The position numbers and the translations under genes were made by a program. The notes beneath the pieces were generated by a model. The model was not told the origin of the DNA. It was given only the letters and a program-made list of their open reading frames with translations, and did not search any database. 64,000 nt of DNA from Pelistega europaea (GTDB taxonomy: Bacteria; Pseudomonadota; Gammaproteobacteria; Burkholderiales; Burkholderiaceae_B), in the NCBI RefSeq assembly GCF_013133775.1, contig NZ_JABGBO010000010.1, positions 1 to 64,000 of the forward strand. The letters run 5' to 3'. Position 1 is the first letter of the stretch, and every line of letters starts with the position of its first letter. This document shows, piece after piece, positions 17,275 to 26,842 of the stretch.

Positions 17275-17337
17275 TATACTATCAACCATGAAGAAATTAC
17301 TATTGCTGATAGTAAGTTGTCACTGAGCAGTGATAGT
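17275..17337 (+). promoter_or_regulatory. Putative cysK promoter and leader region with inverted repeats
   Basis: TATACT at 17275-17280 looks like a -10 element without a clear -35. ACTATCA (17278-17284) pairs with TGATAGT (17307-17313), and TGATAGT recurs at 17331-17337. CACTGAGCAGTG at 17321-17332 is a palindrome. A weak -35 plus repeats would suit activator control, CysB being the obvious candidate by pathway, but no CysB site is proven. A 12-codon ORF at 17288-17326 (MKKLLLLIVSCH) lies in the leader. The rest of 17054-17456 has no gene. Confidence 0.3.
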
Positions 17338-17456
17338 GTTTTTATAAGTATATATGTCATTCTTGATTGGATATGGGGTGGCGTATAGTAGTGGATTTAG
17401 TGGTCACAGGAATAAGAAAAATCGCTGTGACACCAATATCAGTTAAAGGAAATATT

Positions 17457-18440
17457 ATGTCTACATGGTTTGAAAACAATACGCAATCAATTGGTCGTAC
17501 CCCCTTGGTGAAATTAAATCGCATTACGGCTGGTTTAGGGGCAACAGTGCTTGTTAAAGTAGAAGGTCGCAATCCTGCCTATTCTGTGAAAGACCGTATT
17601 GGTGTGGCAATGGTTGAAGATGCCGAGAAAAAGGGGCTTCTTGGTCCTGGCAAGGAGATTGTTGAGCCTACCAGTGGTAATACAGGTATTGCTCTTGCGT
17701 ATGTAGCAGCTTCTAAAGGTATTCCTATCACTTTGACGATGCCAGAAACAATGAGCTTAGAGCGTCGTAAATTGCTTGTAGCATTTGGTGCTAAGTTGGT
17801 ATTGACTGAGGGTGCCAAAGGTATGCCTGGTGCGATTGCCAAGGCAGAAGAGATTGCAGCTTCTGATCCTAATAAATATGTTTTGCTACAACAATTTAAA
17901 AACCCAGCGAACCCTGCTGTTCACGAGCGTACAACAGGTCCAGAAATTTGGGAAGCAACAGACGGCAAGGTGGATGTTGTTGTTGCTGGCGTAGGTACAG
18001 GTGGTACGATCACAGGAACTACACGTTATATCAAGAAAACTCAAGGCAAAGCTATTGAAGCAGTTGCTGTGGAGCCTAGCACTAGTCCTATTTTGACTCA
18101 AAAACTCAAAGGAGAAGAGCTAAAACCAGGACCTCACAAAATTCAAGGTATTGGTGCAGGTTTTGTTCCTGATGTACTTGACTTATCGTTAATTGATAAG
18201 GTAGAGCCTGTATCTAGCGAAGAAGCACTAGAATATGCTTTACGTCTATCTCGTGAAGAAGGTATTTTGTCCGGTATTTCAAGTGGTGCAGCTGTGGCGG
18301 CGGCTGTACGTCTAGCCAAACAACCAGAGTATGCCGGTAAAGTTATTGTAGCAATCCTTCCTGACTCTGGTGAGCGTTATTTAAGTTCTGTATTGTTTGA
18401 AGGATTGTTTGACGATAAGGGGCTACCTATCGCTAGATAA
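17457..18440 (+). CDS. cysK: Cysteine synthase (O-acetylserine sulfhydrylase)
   Basis: PLP enzyme joining O-acetylserine and sulfide to cysteine. Start set at 17457 ([20 protein letters not shown]) because of the AAAGGAAA ribosome site; the frame is open 30 codons further upstream. PLP-binding Lys is K45 in [10 protein letters not shown], the phosphate/substrate loop is PTSGNTG at 71-77, and the glycine-rich PLP-phosphate loop is [10 protein letters not shown]. 327 residues fits CysK better than CysM, though the two are hard to separate by eye. It is a single-gene unit with a strong terminator. Confidence 0.88.
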   Translation: MSTWFENNTQSIGRTPLVKLNRITAGLGATVLVKVEGRNPAYSVKDRIGVAMVEDAEKKGLLGPGKEIVEPTSGNTGIALAYVAASKGIPITLTMPETMSLERRKLLVAFGAKLVLTEGAKGMPGAIAKAEEIAASDPNKYVLLQQFKNPANPAVHERTTGPEIWEATDGKVDVVVAGVGTGGTITGTTRYIKKTQGKAIEAVAVEPSTSPILTQKLKGEELKPGPHKIQGIGAGFVPDVLDLSLIDKVEPVSSEEALEYALRLSREEGILSGISSGAAVAAAVRLAKQPEYAGKVIVAILPDSGERYLSSVLFEGLFDDKGLPIAR

Positions 18441-18516
18441 TCTAACTTTAGCAGTAATATCGTACGAATTACACCATTCCCACGATGTTGTTGCTAGTAC
18501 TTAGTTTGCCATGAAT

Positions 18517-18561
18517 CACCTCCCAATTGCATAAGTATCTGATGTATTGGGAGGTGTTTTT
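18517..18561 (+). terminator. cysK terminator
   Basis: An 11-bp perfect stem, CACCTCCCAAT (18517-18527) with ATTGGGAGGTG (18546-18556), then TTTTT. Confidence 0.85.
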
Positions 18562-18636
18562 AGTTTTAAGCAGAAATCAAATGGTTAGATATGTTAGAAA
18601 AATCCTTTAACTTTCTGGTGTTGCATATCTTTAAAC

Positions 18637-18656
18637 ACTCCAAATAGGAGTTTTTT
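18637..18656 (+). terminator. Second small terminator-like hairpin before comEC
   Basis: ACTCC-AAATA-GGAGT followed by TTTTT. It lies 80 bases past the cysK terminator, so it may end an unrecognised short RNA from 18562-18636 or be a back-up stop. No protein gene is seen in this gap. Confidence 0.45.
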
Positions 18657-18813
18657 GTCCACCCACCCTATAGCATCTGCCTTTTATTTTTTATAAGATT
18701 TTTGTTGAAGTGCTGAACGCAGATAATCTTTAGGAATGTAAAAGCACTCTTAAAGCCATTAGAAATTTGTCCCCAACAGCAGGGGAAAATGAACCAAAAA
18801 TGGAGGTGCTTAT

Positions 18814-21800
18814 ATGTGGGGGATTTTTTGTATTGGGGGTTTACTGGGTTGTGCATGGGTACACCTACTGCATAAATTGCCTGCACCTGCTTGGGGATGG
18901 ATGTTAGTAGTAGTGGGGAGTTTACTACTTATCATTTGGGGTGTATCTACAAAAGTTTCTTTACTATCATCTATAGATGCACAGGGAAAACCAAACCTAT
19001 ATAAACCACAATTTGGTCATAATAAAAACATACAACCAACATATAGTGACTATAAAAAATACAATAATAACAGTAGTTATTCTGGCAGTATCAACTTTCT
19101 GAGGAGTAATAATTATCCAGGCAGTATCAACTTTCTGGGGAGTAATAATTATCTAGGCAGTAGCAATTTTCTGAGGAGTAATAATTATCCAGACAGTAGC
19201 AACTTTCTGAGGAATAATAATTATCCAGGCAGTAGCAACTTTCTGGGGAGTAATAATTATCCAAGCAGTATCAACTTTCTGGGGAATAACAATAGATTTA
19301 ATCAGATAATTCAGCATAACTATCTGAAATTCATCTTACTATTCCTCTCGGGACTTTGTTTAATGGCTGGGTATACTCTATATCAAGCCCACCAACGTCT
19401 GGCAGATACTTTAAGTCCTCAGCATGAGAATAAAGTGAGTCGATTAACCTTGCGGGTCAATGATATTGCTCGTTTTAGTCCAGGTTCAATAACTTTTGAT
19501 GCAGAAGTTCTTTCTGCTCATGGTATTGCTTCCGGTATTCCTCGTTTTATTCGAGTGTACTGGTCGCAGACAAAGCAATTTCAGCTTTATCAAGAGATAC
19601 AAGTCGCTTCAATGCCCAATGTCCGGCCTGGGCAGGTATGGGATATGTGGTTATTACTCAAACGCCCCAATACTCTGATGAACCCTGGCGGTTTTGATAA
19701 TGAATCTTACCTGTTCCGTGAAAATATTCGTGCATTGGGGACGGTGAAAGGGCAACCCCAACTCCTGCAACAGGCACAGCATACCTTTCATACGCAGATA
19801 CAAGCATGGCGGCATGATTTGCGTAAGGCAATGCAAGCTTATGTGGAGGGAAAGCGTTATGGTGCTGTACTGATTGCGCTCGTCATGGGGGATCAAGAGG
19901 GTATTTCTCAAGAGGATTGGCAACTTTTTAACCGCACGGGGATGTCACATCTAGTCTCTATTAGTGGCTCTCATATCACGGTGTTGTCTGCCCTAGCAAC
20001 GGTCTTGTGCTTATGGGGGCTGCGGAGGATACGATACCGAGGTAATTTATTGGCTCATTATTGTGATATTACCTGGATAGCCGCTGGGGTTGGAGTGATA
20101 GTGGCGTTGTTATATTGTCTGTTAGCTGGTTGGGGAATCCCTGCTCAACGGACGTTCTTTATGTTGTTACTGACTTATTTGTTGCATGGCTCTAGTGTGC
20201 GATTATCCTTACCAACTATTTTTCTTATCATTGCGATTGTAGTGAGTATTTTTGATCCTTGGGCGTTGCTTAGTGCTGGATTTTATCTGTCCTTTGCTGC
20301 AGTTGCCGTGTTGCAACAATTAAGTGTGAGGTTTAGGGCGTTTTCTACAAAATCCTCTTTGCCTTTGCAAGGAAAAGTGCGGTTATCCCATAAGGGTGTC
20401 CGTTTTCTAAAAGAGTGGTTGCTCTTGCAAGGAATGGTTACGGTAGCAGCAGTGCCATTCTTGATGTATTTTTTTCACCAAGTTTCGCTGATTTCACCAG
20501 TTGTGAATGCTTATGCCATTTTTCTAATTGGGATGGTGGTTACGCCGCTTAGCTTGTGTATGGGTGGGTTAAGTGTATTGGTTGAAATTTTCCCCTCTTT
20601 AGTCGTGGTGGTGCAGTGGTTGGCTGATATAGCCCATAATGTGTTGCAATGGGTAATGCAAGTGAGTGCATGGTTATCTACATGGCGGTGGGCAAGTGTA
20701 GATACTAGTGATGTGCCAATTTGGGCGTTAGGGTTGTGTGGTATTGGGATTGTTTTATTGATAATGCCAAAAGGATTGCCTCTGCAGCGTTATGGGTTAT
20801 TGTTTGTTGCACCTGCATTTTTATTGGTCGACAGGCCATTACAAGCCGGAGAGTGGCAGCTTTATGCCTTTGATATTGGGCAGGGGGGTTCGGTATTGGT
20901 AAAAACAGCAAATCATGCTTTATTATTTGATACCGGGGTGAGAGTATCACCAACCAATGAGTCAGGAAGTCGGGTGCTGCTGCCTGCTTTTCGTGCTTTA
21001 GGGGTAAAAACACTAGATACCTTGGTAGTGTCCCATGCTGATATTGACCATAGTGGTGGCTTGAAAACAGTGCTAGAAAATATACCTGTAGCTCGTATAT
21101 ACGCATCTTTTCAGGTGGATAAGTTTTTACAGCAACAATCAGCAGCTCCGCATCCACTCACTATTTTAGAGAGGGATGCACAACAAATAGGAATAGGGGG
21201 ACAGCAACAGTCTAAGATAAGTCTATCTCAAGCATCTGAACTTCCACCTTTGTTAGTCAAATGGTTAGCAGAGGGAACTGAAGATGTATGTCAACAAGGG
21301 GTTTCCTTTGTTTTTGATGAGGTTCGCTTTCGTTTTTTAAATAGACATCCAGCCTTGTCAGCACCACAAATAAATTCGCTTAATTCATTACCCACGCCAC
21401 AAGGCAAGGTATTAGCATTATCTACACCACAGGGCAAGGTATTAGCATTACCCACGCCACAGGGCAAAGTATTATCATTATCTACACCACAAGGCAAGGT
21501 ATTATCTTTAGCGGGAGAAACATCAAGTTTTTCTACTATGTATCTGCAACGGCCCATGTCTCAAAGTAAAGCCACGTTACCTTTTGCGTTATCTTCCACA
21601 ACAAGGCTACCTGTTCCTTTAAAATCTAGCAATCAACAAAGCTGTGTCTTGTCTATTGAGGGAAAATACCACCGAGCTTTATTGACGGGTGATATTACTA
21701 GAATGCAGGAACAGAGTTTAGTTGAAGATGGGGAGTTAACAATCCCCTATGAGGTAGTACAAGTACCGCATCATGGATCAAGCAGTTCTTCTAGTTTACT

Positions 21801-22017
21801 ACTGGTTCAGTATACTCAGCCCCTGTTAGCTATTGCGCAAACAGGTTATCTGAATCGTTTTAAGCATCCTGTTCCGGAGATTCGACAGCGTTGGGAGGAT
21901 AATGGGGCTGTTTTTCTCAATACAGCGGATACAGGGGCTGTACATGTGGTATCTCAAGCGATGGGAATCGCCTACTATCGTTGGCGTGAGCAACACAGAC
22001 GGTATTGGCATAGGTAA
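18814..22017 (+). CDS. comEC: DNA internalisation competence protein ComEC/Rec2
   Basis: Inner-membrane channel that carries single-stranded DNA into the cytoplasm during natural transformation. 1067 residues, well above the usual ~750-850 because of two repeat blocks. Order: N-terminal membrane helices, a Ser/Asn-rich repeat insert (residues ~91-162), a membrane helix and an OB-like domain, the Competence core with MGDQEGISQEDW and HLVSISGSHITVLSAL, several further helices, then a metallo-beta-lactamase-like domain with DIGQGGSVLV, VSHADIDHSGG, TGDIT and VPHHGSS. A Thr-Pro-Gln-Gly-Lys repeat (residues ~860-899) interrupts this last domain. Ribosome site GGAGGTG is strong. The metal-binding residues look intact, so the gene is probably functional. 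Confidence 0.93.
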   Translation: MWGIFCIGGLLGCAWVHLLHKLPAPAWGWMLVVVGSLLLIIWGVSTKVSLLSSIDAQGKPNLYKPQFGHNKNIQPTYSDYKKYNNNSSYSGSINFLRSNNYPGSINFLGSNNYLGSSNFLRSNNYPDSSNFLRNNNYPGSSNFLGSNNYPSSINFLGNNNRFNQIIQHNYLKFILLFLSGLCLMAGYTLYQAHQRLADTLSPQHENKVSRLTLRVNDIARFSPGSITFDAEVLSAHGIASGIPRFIRVYWSQTKQFQLYQEIQVASMPNVRPGQVWDMWLLLKRPNTLMNPGGFDNESYLFRENIRALGTVKGQPQLLQQAQHTFHTQIQAWRHDLRKAMQAYVEGKRYGAVLIALVMGDQEGISQEDWQLFNRTGMSHLVSISGSHITVLSALATVLCLWGLRRIRYRGNLLAHYCDITWIAAGVGVIVALLYCLLAGWGIPAQRTFFMLLLTYLLHGSSVRLSLPTIFLIIAIVVSIFDPWALLSAGFYLSFAAVAVLQQLSVRFRAFSTKSSLPLQGKVRLSHKGVRFLKEWLLLQGMVTVAAVPFLMYFFHQVSLISPVVNAYAIFLIGMVVTPLSLCMGGLSVLVEIFPSLVVVVQWLADIAHNVLQWVMQVSAWLSTWRWASVDTSDVPIWALGLCGIGIVLLIMPKGLPLQRYGLLFVAPAFLLVDRPLQAGEWQLYAFDIGQGGSVLVKTANHALLFDTGVRVSPTNESGSRVLLPAFRALGVKTLDTLVVSHADIDHSGGLKTVLENIPVARIYASFQVDKFLQQQSAAPHPLTILERDAQQIGIGGQQQSKISLSQASELPPLLVKWLAEGTEDVCQQGVSFVFDEVRFRFLNRHPALSAPQINSLNSLPTPQGKVLALSTPQGKVLALPTPQGKVLSLSTPQGKVLSLAGETSSFSTMYLQRPMSQSKATLPFALSSTTRLPVPLKSSNQQSCVLSIEGKYHRALLTGDITRMQEQSLVEDGELTIPYEVVQVPHHGSSSSSSLLLVQYTQPLLAIAQTGYLNRFKHPVPEIRQRWEDNGAVFLNTADTGAVHVVSQAMGIAYYRWREQHRRYWHR
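19084..19299 (+). repeat. 36-bp in-frame tandem repeat in comEC, 6 units
   Basis: Units start at 19084, 19120, 19156, 19192, 19228 and a decayed sixth at 19264. Each encodes a 12-residue unit of the type GSSNFLGSNNYP. Because the period is a multiple of three, copy-number change would keep the frame. Confidence 0.95.
21391..21510 (+). repeat. 30-bp in-frame tandem repeat in comEC, 4 units
   Basis: Units start at 21391, 21421, 21451 and 21481. Each encodes a 10-residue unit of the type TPQGKVLALS. The array lies inside the beta-lactamase-like domain region, between the HxxxDH motif and the later TGD / HHG motifs. Confidence 0.95.
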
Positions 22018-22058
22018 CAGGACGGTTATGGGGAGGTGACAAAGGTGTTTGCAATGCC

Positions 22059-22242
22059 AATATAGGGGAAATAGCAAGGGATTTTTAGTTCAAAATAAGG
22101 TACGAATATAGGGAAAATGGCAAGGGATTTCTGGTTCAAAATAAGGTACGAATATAGGGGAAATCACAAGAGATTCCTAGTTCAAAATAAGGTATGAATA
22201 TAGGGGAAATCACAAGAGATTCCTAGTTCAAAATAAGGTATA
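22059..22242. repeat. 46-bp tandem repeat, 4 copies, between comEC and the hydrolase gene
   Basis: Four end-to-end 46-bp units start at 22059, 22105, 22151 and 22197. Units 3 and 4 are almost identical; units 1 and 2 differ by several substitutions. The array fills most of the gap between the two genes. Confidence 0.95.
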
Positions 22243-22286
22243 TTGGTCGGATTAAAAGTTACAAAATAGATAAAGGAGACACAGTC

Positions 22287-23207
22287 ATGGCAGAGCCACG
22301 TTTGCGTTATGTGATTTGTACGAATCCTCAGGGTTTTCACCGTATGGCTTACTGGGAGTGGGGGGACCCTGAGAATGATAAAGTCTTATTATGTGTACAT
22401 GGATTGACACGTAATGGACGAGATTTTGATGAAGTTGCTCGTGTGATGAGTATGACTCATCGGGTAATTTGCCCTGATGTGGTGGGGCGTGGAGCATCGG
22501 ATAGGCATGATAATGCTAAATTTTATGCTGTTCCTTATTATGTTGCTGATATGATGACCCTCTTAGCACAGACCAATGCTCGTAGTATTGATTTTTTGGG
22601 GACTTCTATGGGGGGGATGATTGGTATTGTAATGGTAGGATTTAATGCTTTATTACGAGCTAAAGCAGCACAAAACCCTCATTTACCAGAGGATGCCTAC
22701 CTACCTTTCCAAAAATTGATTCTCAATGATGTAGGTCCTCGCTTGGAGCGAGCGGATTTGAATAAAATTGCTGAAAATACGGCGAATCCAGTAAGTTTTG
22801 CTTCACTAGAAGAGGCATTGCCTGTTATGAAAGAGCGAGCTGCTTCTTTTGGCCCTATGTCAGAAGATAATTGGCAGGCATTTGTTCGGACGACATTACA
22901 TTTGGTGGATGGCAAATGGGTGTCTAATTATGATGTGAAAATCGCTGAAGGGTTTGCAGAACTGGCTCAACCAGGCGCAGTGGAGAAATCTGAGGCAATC
23001 ATGTGGGGTCTTTATCGTACCATTGATATTCCTACCTTGGTGATTCATGGAGCGGCATCAGAATTGTTATCCTCTAACGGTGTGGAGATGATGGTGCAGG
23101 CTAATCCGCTTACCGAGGTGGTAGATATACCTCTTGTAGGGCATGCTCCCTCTTTATTAGAGCCAGAACAGGTTAAAATAGTTAAAGACTTTCTGTTAAA
23201 AGTGTAA
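22287..23207 (+). CDS. Alpha/beta hydrolase
   Basis: 306 residues with the alpha/beta-hydrolase hallmarks: oxyanion-hole region VHGLTRNGRDFD near residue 38, the nucleophile elbow GTSMGG with Ser107, and the catalytic His in GHAPSLLEPEQ (His286). The acid residue is probably the Asp in the DIPTLVIHG neighbourhood or nearby. The substrate is unknown; this subgroup is often annotated as hydrolase of esters or thioesters. Ribosome site AAGGAGAC precedes ATG. It lies between two tandem-repeat arrays and reads toward the PHP gene 224 bases on. Confidence 0.85.
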   Translation: MAEPRLRYVICTNPQGFHRMAYWEWGDPENDKVLLCVHGLTRNGRDFDEVARVMSMTHRVICPDVVGRGASDRHDNAKFYAVPYYVADMMTLLAQTNARSIDFLGTSMGGMIGIVMVGFNALLRAKAAQNPHLPEDAYLPFQKLILNDVGPRLERADLNKIAENTANPVSFASLEEALPVMKERAASFGPMSEDNWQAFVRTTLHLVDGKWVSNYDVKIAEGFAELAQPGAVEKSEAIMWGLYRTIDIPTLVIHGAASELLSSNGVEMMVQANPLTEVVDIPLVGHAPSLLEPEQVKIVKDFLLKV

Positions 23208-23231
23208 AGTAAACTGTGCAGCAAGGCAGCC

Positions 23232-23418
23232 AGCAGCATAAATTCACTGAAGTGAGCTAGCAGGTAGTATGGTTAGATGCTGTAGGAAGCCTCTTGTTTT
23301 TAGCAGAGGGGCAGAGGTCAATAGCAGCATAAACTCACTGAAGTGGCTAGCAGGCAGTATGGTTAGATGCTGTAGGAAGCCTCTTGTTTTTAGCAGAGGG
23401 GCAGAGGTCAATAGCAGC
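23232..23418. repeat. About 91-bp tandem duplication between hydrolase and PHP genes
   Basis: Copy 1 starts at 23232 and copy 2 at 23323, running on to about 23418. The copies differ by a 1-bp indel and a few substitutions. The array ends about 14 bases before the PHP start codon, so copy 2 abuts its ribosome site. Confidence 0.9.
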
Positions 23419-23431
23419 TAAGAGGTACAAG

Positions 23432-24280
23432 ATGATTTATTCTACCGTGGATTTACATTGCCACTCTACCGCATCTGATGGGGTGTTTACACCGTCTGAG
23501 TTGGCACATCGTGCTTATGCACATGGCGTGAAATTATGGAGTTTGACCGACCATGATGAGGTGGCTGGTCAGGCAGAGGCTATGACTACAGCTCAATCAC
23601 TGGGAGTTCAATATGTGACGGGCATTGAGATTTCTGTCACTTGGGCTGGGCGTACTCTGCATATGGTGGGGTTGAATTATGATTTGCACAATAAGTCTAT
23701 GCTAGAGGGCTTACAGCGTATACGTGATGATCGTACAGAGCGAGCCCGTATTATGGCGGATAAACTTGAGAAGTTAGGAGTGAAAAATGCCTACGAGGGG
23801 GCTTTGGCATTTGTGGATAATCCAGAGTTAATCAGCCGTACTCATTTTGCACGCTATATGGTGGAGCAAGGGATTTGTAAAGAGGTTCAAGAAGTTTTTG
23901 ATAAATATCTCGCAGATGGTAAACCTGGCTATGTCGCTGGTAAATGGGCAACCCTTGAAGAGGCTGTTGAGTGGGTAATCGGTGCTGGTGGTGTAGCAGT
24001 GATTGCCCATCCTGGACGTTATAAATATTCAGATATAGAATTTACTCAGCTTTTTAATCGTTTTAAGGCTCTCGGTGGTCAAGCGATTGAGGTTGTGACA
24101 GGCTCTCATCGCCCTGAACAATATGCTCAATATGCAGAAGTGGCTAAACACTATGGTTTTTTAGCTTCTTGTGGGTCTGATTTTCATGGTTTTGAAAAGG
24201 TACGGTTGGAGTTGGGACGTTTACCCCTGTTGCCTGCGGGATTAACTCCTGTATGGAAAGCATGGTACAGCGGGGACTAA
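23432..24280 (+). CDS. PHP-domain phosphoesterase (RNase AM / YciV-like)
   Basis: 282 residues. Start taken at ATG 23432 (MIYSTVDLHCHS), with AAGAGGT just upstream; a TTG-started frame is open into the repeat before it. Metal-binding PHP motifs: DLHCHSTASDG at 7-17, LTDHDEV about 20 residues later, IAHPGRY near residue 190, and GSDFHGFE near the C-terminus. Relatives (E. coli YciV/RNase AM) remove 5' nucleotides from short RNAs and dephosphorylate 3',5'-bisphosphate nucleotides. Such genes are common next to translation-related genes in Proteobacteria. Here it precedes greB by 105 bases on the same strand. Confidence 0.85.
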   Translation: MIYSTVDLHCHSTASDGVFTPSELAHRAYAHGVKLWSLTDHDEVAGQAEAMTTAQSLGVQYVTGIEISVTWAGRTLHMVGLNYDLHNKSMLEGLQRIRDDRTERARIMADKLEKLGVKNAYEGALAFVDNPELISRTHFARYMVEQGICKEVQEVFDKYLADGKPGYVAGKWATLEEAVEWVIGAGGVAVIAHPGRYKYSDIEFTQLFNRFKALGGQAIEVVTGSHRPEQYAQYAEVAKHYGFLASCGSDFHGFEKVRLELGRLPLLPAGLTPVWKAWYSGD

Positions 24281-24385
24281 TGTGTCAAGTGCATATCAGT
24301 AGTTGTAATTGCTGGTATATAGGCATGGATAGAAAACGTTGTACAATAGATACTTTTCGTCATTTGATTATTAGCGAGAAAATTA

Positions 24386-24937
24386 ATGAGTAAAGCGTTT
24401 ACCAAAGAAACTGATCACGAAGAGGAAGACGAAGTACAGGAAGCCTCGTTGCCTAAAGGGCTTAAGAACTATATGACCTTGCAAGGGTATCAGACTCTAC
24501 GTCAGGAGCTTGAGCATTTGGTCAAAGTGGAGCGTCCTGAAGTAGTTTCTGTGGTATCTTGGGCAGCTTCTAATGGCGATCGTTCTGAAAATGGAGACTA
24601 TATCTATGGTAAGAAACGTTTGCGTGAAATTGACCGCCGTATGCGCTTTTTGACTAAACGGCTTGAGATGGCAGAGGTGATTGACCCCTCCAAACAGCCT
24701 AATAGAGACCAGATTTTCTTTGGGGCGACAGTATTATATGAAAACCAAGAGGGTGTAGAGACTGAGGTCACCATTGTAGGGATTGATGAGGCAGACCCAC
24801 TTAACGGTAAAATTAGCTGGATTTCTCCTGTGGCTAAAGCGTTACTTAAAGCTCATGAGGGAGATAGTGTGAATCTTATAACCCCCTCTGGTCCCCAAGA
24901 ACTTCTTATTCTTGAGGTGCGTTATCCAGAGAGGTAA
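24386..24937 (+). CDS. greB: Transcription elongation factor GreB
   Basis: 183 residues. Binds in the RNA polymerase secondary channel and stimulates cleavage of backtracked RNA. After a 25-residue acidic N-terminal extension comes the coiled-coil domain (MTLQGYQTLRQELEHL) with the tip acidic residues in GDRSENGDYIYGKKRLREID, which is the GreB-type sequence (GreA lacks YIYGK). The C-terminal FKBP-like domain carries GATVLYENQEG and a characteristic ISWISPVAKALL. It is followed by a tandem-repeat array. Confidence 0.93.
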   Translation: MSKAFTKETDHEEEDEVQEASLPKGLKNYMTLQGYQTLRQELEHLVKVERPEVVSVVSWAASNGDRSENGDYIYGKKRLREIDRRMRFLTKRLEMAEVIDPSKQPNRDQIFFGATVLYENQEGVETEVTIVGIDEADPLNGKISWISPVAKALLKAHEGDSVNLITPSGPQELLILEVRYPER

Positions 24938-24949
24938 TGCCTTAACAAT

Positions 24950-25090
24950 TTAAAGACGTTGTTTGCACCTAGTCAAGGGTTTTAAACAAGTAATTATTAA
25001 AGACGCTGTTTGCACCTAGCCAAGGTCTTTAAACAAGTACTTATTAAGGACGCTGTTTGCACCTAGCCAGGTTTTATAAACAAGTACTAA
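24950..25090. repeat. 47-bp tandem repeat, 3 copies, between greB and the DUF711 gene
   Basis: Units start at 24950, 24997 and 25044. The third reaches the stop codon of the convergent DUF711 gene (25087-25089). Conserved core: GTTTGCACCTAG. Confidence 0.92.
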
Positions 25091-26448
25091 TTTTTCAGTG
25101 CTTGTACTGGTGATGGGATTCGTCCTCCGCGGCTAATAAACACTTCGCACGAACCCTCTTTAACTGGCATAATCGGTGCATAGCCTAGCAAACCACCAAA
25201 CTCTACAGATTCCCCAACATCCTTGCCTGGTACTGGAATAATACGTACCGCAGTGGTTTTGCTGTTAATCATACCAATAGCAGCCTCATCGGCAATAATG
25301 CCAGAAATTGTACTGGCTGAGGTATAACCTGGTACTGCAATCATATCTAGACCGACAGAGCAAACTGCTGTCATGGCTTCGAGCTTATCAAGTGTTAGAA
25401 CTCCTTGTGAGGCGGCAGCAATCATCCCTTCATCTTCAGATACTGGGATAAACGCACCACTTAAACCTCCGACTGCACTACTTGCCATCATGCCACCTTT
25501 TTTCACTGCATCATTAAGCAATGCTAGCGCTGCCGTGGTACCATGTGTACCGCAGACACTCAATCCCATTTGCTCTAAAATACGTGCCACACTATCACCA
25601 ACCGCAGGGGTAGGGGCAAGTGATAAGTCTAAAATACCAAAAGGAATGCCTAATTTTTTGCTGGCTTCTTGACCGATAAGCTCACCTACTCGTGTAATTT
25701 TAAAAGCGGTTTTCTTTACAATTTCAGCCACTTCAGTCAGAGAGCCTGCGGTATTTTTTTCAAGGGCTGCTTTAACAACGCCAGGACCTGAAACCCCCAC
25801 ATTAATCACCGCATCGCCCTCACCAGCTCCGTGAAACGCACCTGCCATAAAAGGATTATCCTCAACGGCATTACAGAAGACCACAATTTTGGCACAACCA
25901 AATCCCTCGGGGGTGATAAGTGAGGTTTGCTTAATTATTTCCCCTGCGAGTTTAACCGCATCCATATTGATGCCAGCCTTGGTCGTACCAATATTGATAG
26001 AGCTACATACAATATCCGTTTCTCTCATGGCTTCGGGGATAGAACGAATCAATACCTCATCCGCAGGACTCATACCCTTATGCACCAAGGCAGAAAAACC
26101 ACCAATAAAAGAAATGCCAATATCCTTGGCTGCACGATCAAGTGTTTTGGCGATGGAGACGTAGGAAGAGGCTCCTGTAGCGGCAGCAATCTGTGCAATA
26201 GGAGTAACGGAGACACGTTGGTTAACAATAGGAATGCCGTACTTTACAGATAATTCATGGGCTGTCTTTACTAAGTCCTTACCAATACGGGTAATTTTTT
26301 GGTAAATCTTTTGATTAAGTACTTCAATATTGTCACTAATACAATCATGTAAGTCGATACCGATGGTGATTGTACGAACATCAAAATGTTGATCAGAAAC
26401 CATGCGTAAGGTTTCTAAAATCTCATAAGACTGAAAACTATTGGTCAT
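25087..26448 (-). CDS. UPF0210 / DUF711 family protein (PFL-like)
   Basis: 453 residues, the standard size of the DUF711 family, which structural work places near glycyl-radical (pyruvate formate-lyase-like) barrels but whose function is unknown. Family-typical segments include [18 protein letters not shown] near the start, [43 protein letters not shown], and the closing [14 protein letters not shown]. There is no glycyl-radical motif at the C-terminus. It lies 11 bases behind the ACT-domain gene on the same strand; this pair is conserved across many bacteria and archaea, implying a shared function. Confidence 0.9.
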   Translation of the reverse strand: MTNSFQSYEILETLRMVSDQHFDVRTITIGIDLHDCISDNIEVLNQKIYQKITRIGKDLVKTAHELSVKYGIPIVNQRVSVTPIAQIAAATGASSYVSIAKTLDRAAKDIGISFIGGFSALVHKGMSPADEVLIRSIPEAMRETDIVCSSINIGTTKAGINMDAVKLAGEIIKQTSLITPEGFGCAKIVVFCNAVEDNPFMAGAFHGAGEGDAVINVGVSGPGVVKAALEKNTAGSLTEVAEIVKKTAFKITRVGELIGQEASKKLGIPFGILDLSLAPTPAVGDSVARILEQMGLSVCGTHGTTAALALLNDAVKKGGMMASSAVGGLSGAFIPVSEDEGMIAAASQGVLTLDKLEAMTAVCSVGLDMIAVPGYTSASTISGIIADEAAIGMINSKTTAVRIIPVPGKDVGESVEFGGLLGYAPIMPVKEGSCEVFISRGGRIPSPVQALKN

Positions 26449-26459
26449 GTCACGTCCCT

Positions 26460-26732
26460 TTAAATGCGGTACATGGCATTAAAAATTTCAGTATGCTGGA
26501 TGCGCAAGTCTACCCCGATTTTCTTGCCTTCTTCGGTAAAAAGGTTTGCTAATGTTTGATAATCAAGAGGGCACAATGAGGTATCCACCAAGAGAATCAT
26601 TGTAAAATAGCCATCCATGATTTGCTGGCTAATATTGATGATATTAATTTGCTGTTCTTTTAAAAGCTTAGCTACATCATACACAATACCAATACGGTCT
26701 TTACCGATAACGGTTAATACGGACTGATCCAT
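26460..26732 (-). CDS. ACT-domain protein (UPF0237)
   Basis: 90 residues forming a single ACT domain: [19 protein letters not shown] followed by [22 protein letters not shown] domains bind amino acids or other small ligands; stand-alone members usually act as regulatory partners. Being first in a two-gene unit with the DUF711 gene, it is probably the ligand sensor for that protein, an inference from conserved pairing only. The ligand is unknown. Confidence 0.9.
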   Translation of the reverse strand: MDQSVLTVIGKDRIGIVYDVAKLLKEQQINIINISQQIMDGYFTMILLVDTSLCPLDYQTLANLFTEEGKKIGVDLRIQHTEIFNAMYRI

Positions 26733-26842
26733 TAAAATTCCTTTAGTACAACAAAAGTTTTATTTTACAGCTGTCCACCACTTGTATCTTATACCTCAGG
26801 CATTTTACAATCAAATTATTGTTGAAATTGTGGGAGTGGAGT

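Noticed and set aside
21291-21557. Antisense frame in comEC with repeated Cys-containing units
   Set aside because: It is the reverse reading of the 30-bp repeat in the real gene and has no support of its own.
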